From positions 146,177 to 210,176 of the forward strand of contig NZ_JBBEYB010000006.1 of the NCBI RefSeq assembly GCF_037482285.1: DNA of 64,000 nucleotides, read 5' to 3'. Below the pieces are notes generated by a model that ran no database searches, had not been told where the DNA came from, and saw nothing but the letters and a program-made list of their open reading frames with translations. The position numbers and the translations under genes are program-made. This DNA comes from Aquabacterium sp029268225 (GTDB lineage Bacteria; Pseudomonadota; Gammaproteobacteria; Burkholderiales; Burkholderiaceae_C). Positions 60,569 to 64,000 of the stretch are shown in pieces. The first letter of the stretch is position 1. Each line of letters starts with the position of its first letter.

Positions 60569-61632
60569 GCCATTCCACTTCTTCGCAGTCCGTTACCAAA
60601 GATGAACGCGCCTGGCTTCAGATGCTGGGGGCCATTGGCCCGTTGACCTACCAAGCCAAGGACATTGACAGAAGCGGTGATATCGGTGAGATGGGTTGGG
60701 TGGTGTCCATGGATACCAACCGACTCGTTTGGGCTGCGGGTGCACGAGCCAGCAGAGGCCTAGGCATATTCGCTAGTTTGCTATTCCTTCCTGGAGTCAT
60801 CGGTTTTGGGTATCTAACTCAGAAAATGGGGAAAGACTTCGGTTTTGACGCTTTCTTTTATGTATTTCTGGGCATTACTTTACTGACCCTTTGGGCATGT
60901 TTCGCCTTTTTCTCTTTCGACTTGCGCCGCGTCTCCGAGAACCTCGTCCTTTTTGACCGCAAAGCTGGACGCATCATTGCCGCAGACCCCACCGTCAAGT
61001 TCAAGCGGGCCAAGGACATCTGTTTCCTGAGCTGGAATTGGCAAGACTGCGATTTCGCCATTGAGCGAGTCGTCATGAGCGCGACCGCTGCACAGACGTT
61101 CCACCTGCGCGCAGTGCGTCGTAACGCGCAGGGCAAACTGGAGCGCTCCATCGTTCTCATGGCCATGATTCCGTCTATGCAGCACGCCGAAGCCATCTTC
61201 GAGTTCCTGCGCCGCTACATGGCTCACGAAGACGCGGCTTTGCCATCGACCATCAAACTGGTTCCCGGCGGCAAGCTCAACTTCTTCGAAGCTTGCAAGC
61301 ACAGCTTCATCACCTACCTCATCGACGTGGGTGACAACGGCTTGCCTCGATGGCCCTGGCCCCTGATCGCCCTGTTCTACGGCGTACTGGCACTAGGCTT
61401 GGCAATCGCTTTCCCCTTCGTGCTGGGCAAAGTGGCCGCCGAGTGGAGCAGCGAAGCAATGCGCCTTGACCCCGCGCTGACACCGCCACCCGGCCCTCCG
61501 ATCACCGGCGTGAACCTGGTCCCTGCTCGTCAAACGGTATTTGCCCCGTGGGAGAAGATCTACTACCTGGCCTGCATGGCCGCAGGCTTGACGCTGTGGA
61601 TCTGGGGTATCTGGCATTTCTTTGTGCGTTAA
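60565..61632 (+). CDS. Four-helix membrane protein, putative immunity protein (DUF6708-like)
   Basis: 355 residues; start overlaps the effector stop by 4 bases. Two membrane helices near residues 66-86 (GIFASLLFLPGVIGFGYL) and 97-118 (FFYVFLGITLLTLWACFAFF), a cytosolic domain of about 145 residues (VSENLVLFDRKAGRIIAAD, DICFLSWNWQDCDFAIERV), and two helices near 268-290 and 331-353. This layout and position match the DUF6708 proteins that accompany BTH_I2691-type effectors; the family name is from memory. A membrane immunity protein fits a pore-forming toxin acting from the periplasm. Immunity function is inferred from context only. Confidence 0.75.
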   Translation: MSHSTSSQSVTKDERAWLQMLGAIGPLTYQAKDIDRSGDIGEMGWVVSMDTNRLVWAAGARASRGLGIFASLLFLPGVIGFGYLTQKMGKDFGFDAFFYVFLGITLLTLWACFAFFSFDLRRVSENLVLFDRKAGRIIAADPTVKFKRAKDICFLSWNWQDCDFAIERVVMSATAAQTFHLRAVRRNAQGKLERSIVLMAMIPSMQHAEAIFEFLRRYMAHEDAALPSTIKLVPGGKLNFFEACKHSFITYLIDVGDNGLPRWPWPLIALFYGVLALGLAIAFPFVLGKVAAEWSSEAMRLDPALTPPPGPPITGVNLVPARQTVFAPWEKIYYLACMAAGLTLWIWGIWHFFVR

Positions 61633-61662
61633 TGCAATCTGCCCGACGTGACACCACACGGC

Positions 61663-64000
61663 ATGGTCTGTACACGCAGCCAAGGCTGCCTGATGCCGCA
61701 GTGGCGCATCGACGTGGCCGACCGCGAGGCCTTCGCCCGCCGCTCGCTGTGCACGCAGTTCAACGAAACCGACCTCGCCTTCTTGCAACGCCTGTGGGCC
61801 GAGGAAGGCCTGTTCAGCTGGTTCGAGCACCACGGTGACCCGAGCGAGCCGCGCACCCTCGGCGCCCACACCCTGGTGATTGCCGACCACAACGGCGCCT
61901 TTGCGCCCAACGCGCAGCCCCGCATCCGCTACACCCAGCCCGGCGCCGTGCTCAAGGAAGACAGCATCACCCGCTGGCATGGTCACCGTCAGGTCGCGAG
62001 CACCAGCGTGCAGACCGCCAGCTGGGACTACCGCGCTGTGAACAGCCACAGCGCCAGCATGGACGCCGGTGCCGACCACTCGCAGCCCATGCCCCTGGTA
62101 CACCACGACCAGCCCGGCACCTACGCCTACGAGACCCCGGCCCAGGCCGAACGCCGCGTGCTGATCCAGCAGCAAAGCCTGCAGGCCGAGCGCAAGCGCT
62201 TTGAAGGGGCGGCCACCGTGCGCACCTTGCAGCCGGGCACCACCTTCACCCTGCTCGAACACCCCGAGCACGACAGCGGCCTGGCCCAGGGCAGCGATGA
62301 CGAAGCCCGCTTTGTGGTGCTAGGCGTGGTGCACCGCGCCCGCAACAACCTCAGCGCCGATGTGCAAGCCGGCTTGCAGCACCTGCTGGGCAGCGTGGTG
62401 CGCCCCGGCCAGCAAGCCGTGAGCGCCAACGCCAGCGACGAGCCGCTGTATGAAGCCCGCTTTGGCGCCCAACGCGTGAGCGTGCCGGTGCGCCCGCGCC
62501 TGATGGATGCGCAAGGCCGCCTGGTTCACACCCGCCCCACCGTGTGGGGCACGCAAACTGCGCTGGTGGTGGGCCTGGACGCCTCCGTGCACAACGACCG
62601 CGACGCCCGCATCAAGCTGCAGTTCCACTGGCAACGCGGGGCACGGGCCAGCCACCGCCTGAGCGCCCCGATGGATGACAACGCCCCGGCGTCCGACGCC
62701 TCGGGCACCTGGGTGCGCGTGGCCCAGTCATCGTGGGCCGGGGCCAACTGGGGCGGGGTGTTCATCCCGCGCCTGGGGCAAGAGGTGCTGGTGGAGTTTT
62801 TGGACGGCGACATCGACCGCCCCGTCATCGTTGGTGCCACCTACAACGGCGAAGGCCAGCCCGACGCCCAGGGCAACCGCGTCAACGCCGGCGCGGCTGG
62901 TGCCACGGGCAATGCTCCGGCGTGGTTTCCGGGCAGTGCACGGCAAGGCGCCCATGAAGGCCATGCCCACACCGCCACGCTCAGCGGCTTCAAGAGCCAG
63001 AGCCTGGACACCTCGCAAGCGGGCAGCGGCGAGCACAACCAGCTGGTGTTCGACGACACCCCCAGTCAGGGCCGCACCCTGGTGCACACCACGCAAAGCC
63101 AGACCTGGCTGCAAATGGGCCACCTGCTGCAACAGAGCGACAACCTGCGCCTGGCCCATCGGGGCCACGGGCTGGAGTTGCACACGCAAGCCCAAGGCGC
63201 GCTGCGCGCCGCACATGGCCTGCATGTGAGCACACATGCCCGTACGGGCGGCACCAGCACGGCCCAAGGCCAGCCCATGAACAGCCGCGAGGCGCAGAGC
63301 CAACTGCGTGGCCATGCCGAGCTGATGACGGCCCTGCACGCCAACGCGCAGACGCACCTAGCCAATCTACCGGGCGAGGCTGCGCCTGACAAGTTGCCTG
63401 CTCATGCTGCCTTGCAGGCCACGCTGCAAAGCCTGCGCGGCACGGAGCAATCGGGTGGTGGCAACTCGACTCACGCTGAAGGCGGGACATCTCAAGATGC
63501 CACGCGTGGCATTGACGGTGGACACGGCCAGATCCCGGCCACCGAACGGCCCGACCTGGTGATGAGCGCGGCGGGTGATATCGCGGCACTGACTCCCGCG
63601 CACACAGTGCTGAGCACCGGCCAGCACACCACCCTCACCGCCGCGCAAGACACCAACCTGCTGGCCCAACGCCACCAGGCCTGGGCCGTCAAAGATGGTA
63701 TCAGCCTGTTCACCCGGGGAGAAGCCAAGGACAAGCAACGCGCGGTGCAGGACGTGGGCATGAAGCTGCACGCCGCCAGCGGCAATATGCGCACCGAAGC
63801 GCAGAGCGATGCCTTCACGTTGACCGCACAGAAGGCCATTGACCTGCAGAGCACGGCGGCGAACATCGTCATCACGGCACCCAACCGGATTGTGCTCAAT
63901 GGCGGTGGCGGCTACATGAAGATCGAAGGTGGCAACATCGAGATTGGCACCAGTGGCAAGGCGAGCTTCAAGGCGGCGATGAAGGAGTTGACGGGGGGGG
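61663..64000 (+). pseudogene. 5'-truncated second vgrG copy (runs off the window)
   Basis: An open frame continues from just after the immunity gene stop to base 64000 without a stop. From 61681 it encodes vgrG residues 180 onward (QGCLMPQWRIDVADRE). It lacks the first 179 residues of the tip protein, including most of the gp27-like head, so it cannot make a working spike by itself. Possible starts are ATG 61663 (MVCTRSQGCLMPQW) or ATG 61693; neither has a ribosome-binding site. Differences from copy 1 include T>S, Q>H and DAHDL>DPSEP, all before residue 255. It may continue into another effector module beyond the window. Confidence 0.85.
61681..64000 (+). repeat. Direct repeat copy 2 (truncated vgrG)
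   Basis: Copy of 54027-56346, at least 2320 bases, beginning 48 bases after the immunity gene stop. The first 222 bases are diverged (17 substitutions, many silent) and the remaining 2098 appear identical. Together with copy 1 it brackets the chaperone-effector-immunity cassette as direct repeats. Confidence 0.93.

Noticed and set aside
53490..61632. Prophage tail module
   Set aside because: VgrG, DUF4123 and VasX-like genes resemble phage tail parts, but there are no tail tube, baseplate, capsid, lysis or integrase genes; a vgrG-effector island fits better.
61633..61680. Insertion sequence at the duplication junction
   Set aside because: Only 48 bases lie between the immunity gene stop and the repeat; no transposase, terminal inverted repeats or target duplication.
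1..64000. tRNA genes, CRISPR arrays, riboswitches
   Set aside because: Looked for cloverleaf ends with GGTTCGA-type arms, regularly spaced repeats and common riboswitch cores in the gaps; none seen by eye. A tRNAscan or Infernal run would be decisive.

Overview
The window is a piece of a GC-rich betaproteobacterial chromosome. The gene content points to Burkholderiales: an argB-glycosyltransferase-HAD-slmA-ATPase-Nudix run, dusB-fis-purH, PhaM (a PHB-granule protein), an A-type RNase P RNA and a VasX/BTH_I2691-like type VI effector. I cannot fix the genus from sequence alone; an Aquabacterium/Ideonella-like organism is a guess. Almost all of the first 53 kb is ordinary, densely packed core genome. 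I found no tRNA, rRNA, CRISPR array, insertion sequence or integrase. No gene-free stretch exceeds 300 bases except the one occupied by rnpB; the larger gaps (7595-7827, 8137-8343, 16624-16903, 45206-45453, 49718-49932, 51247-51495) hold only the promoters, operators and terminators listed, or nothing I can name.

Layout. 1-6324: iron uptake (end of FeoB, a Fur-box-preceded siderophore receptor, an FMN alpha-hydroxy-acid oxidase, a PiuC/YbiX hydroxylase, an iron-binding periplasmic protein). 6329-9110: old yellow enzyme, SWIB protein, a small membrane-anchored protein and a Nudix hydrolase. 8610-13885 (minus): operon argB > GT39 > HAD nucleotidase > slmA > DUF815 ATPase > Nudix. 14036-16623: CusF-like copper protein, YqaA membrane protein and two OmpW paralogues, the second broken by an amber codon at its signal-peptide junction. 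16904-19875: dusB-fis-purH. 20039-23028: MarR regulator with a clear operator, alpha/beta hydrolase, FGE-like protein, ruvC. 23041-27477 (minus): alpha-carbonic anhydrase, rnpB, Bcr-type exporter, dsbD. 27577-37063: cysK, K+ channel, TetR, pyrC, SPFH protein, cysQ, ATM1-type ABC exporter, thioesterase, 2OG-Fe dioxygenase, diguanylate cyclase. 37164-45205 (minus): fatty-acid beta-oxidation (TetR > fadE > fadB > fadA, then hydrolase and enoyl-CoA hydratase). 45454-53316: HNH endonuclease, PhoD phosphatase, phaM-FIST pair, secreted pectinacetylesterase-like enzyme and a second acyl-CoA dehydrogenase that shares an operator motif with the fad operon.

53490-64000 is the accessory part and the most interesting: a full-length vgrG, then a translationally coupled DUF4123 chaperone, a 1034-residue VasX-like putative pore-forming effector and a four-helix membrane protein (putative immunity), followed directly by a second, 5'-truncated copy of vgrG that is identical to the first over its last 2.1 kb in the window. 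The toxin cassette is therefore bracketed by direct repeats of at least 2.3 kb, an arrangement that would allow deletion, amplification or exchange of the cassette by homologous recombination. No core type VI secretion genes are in the window.
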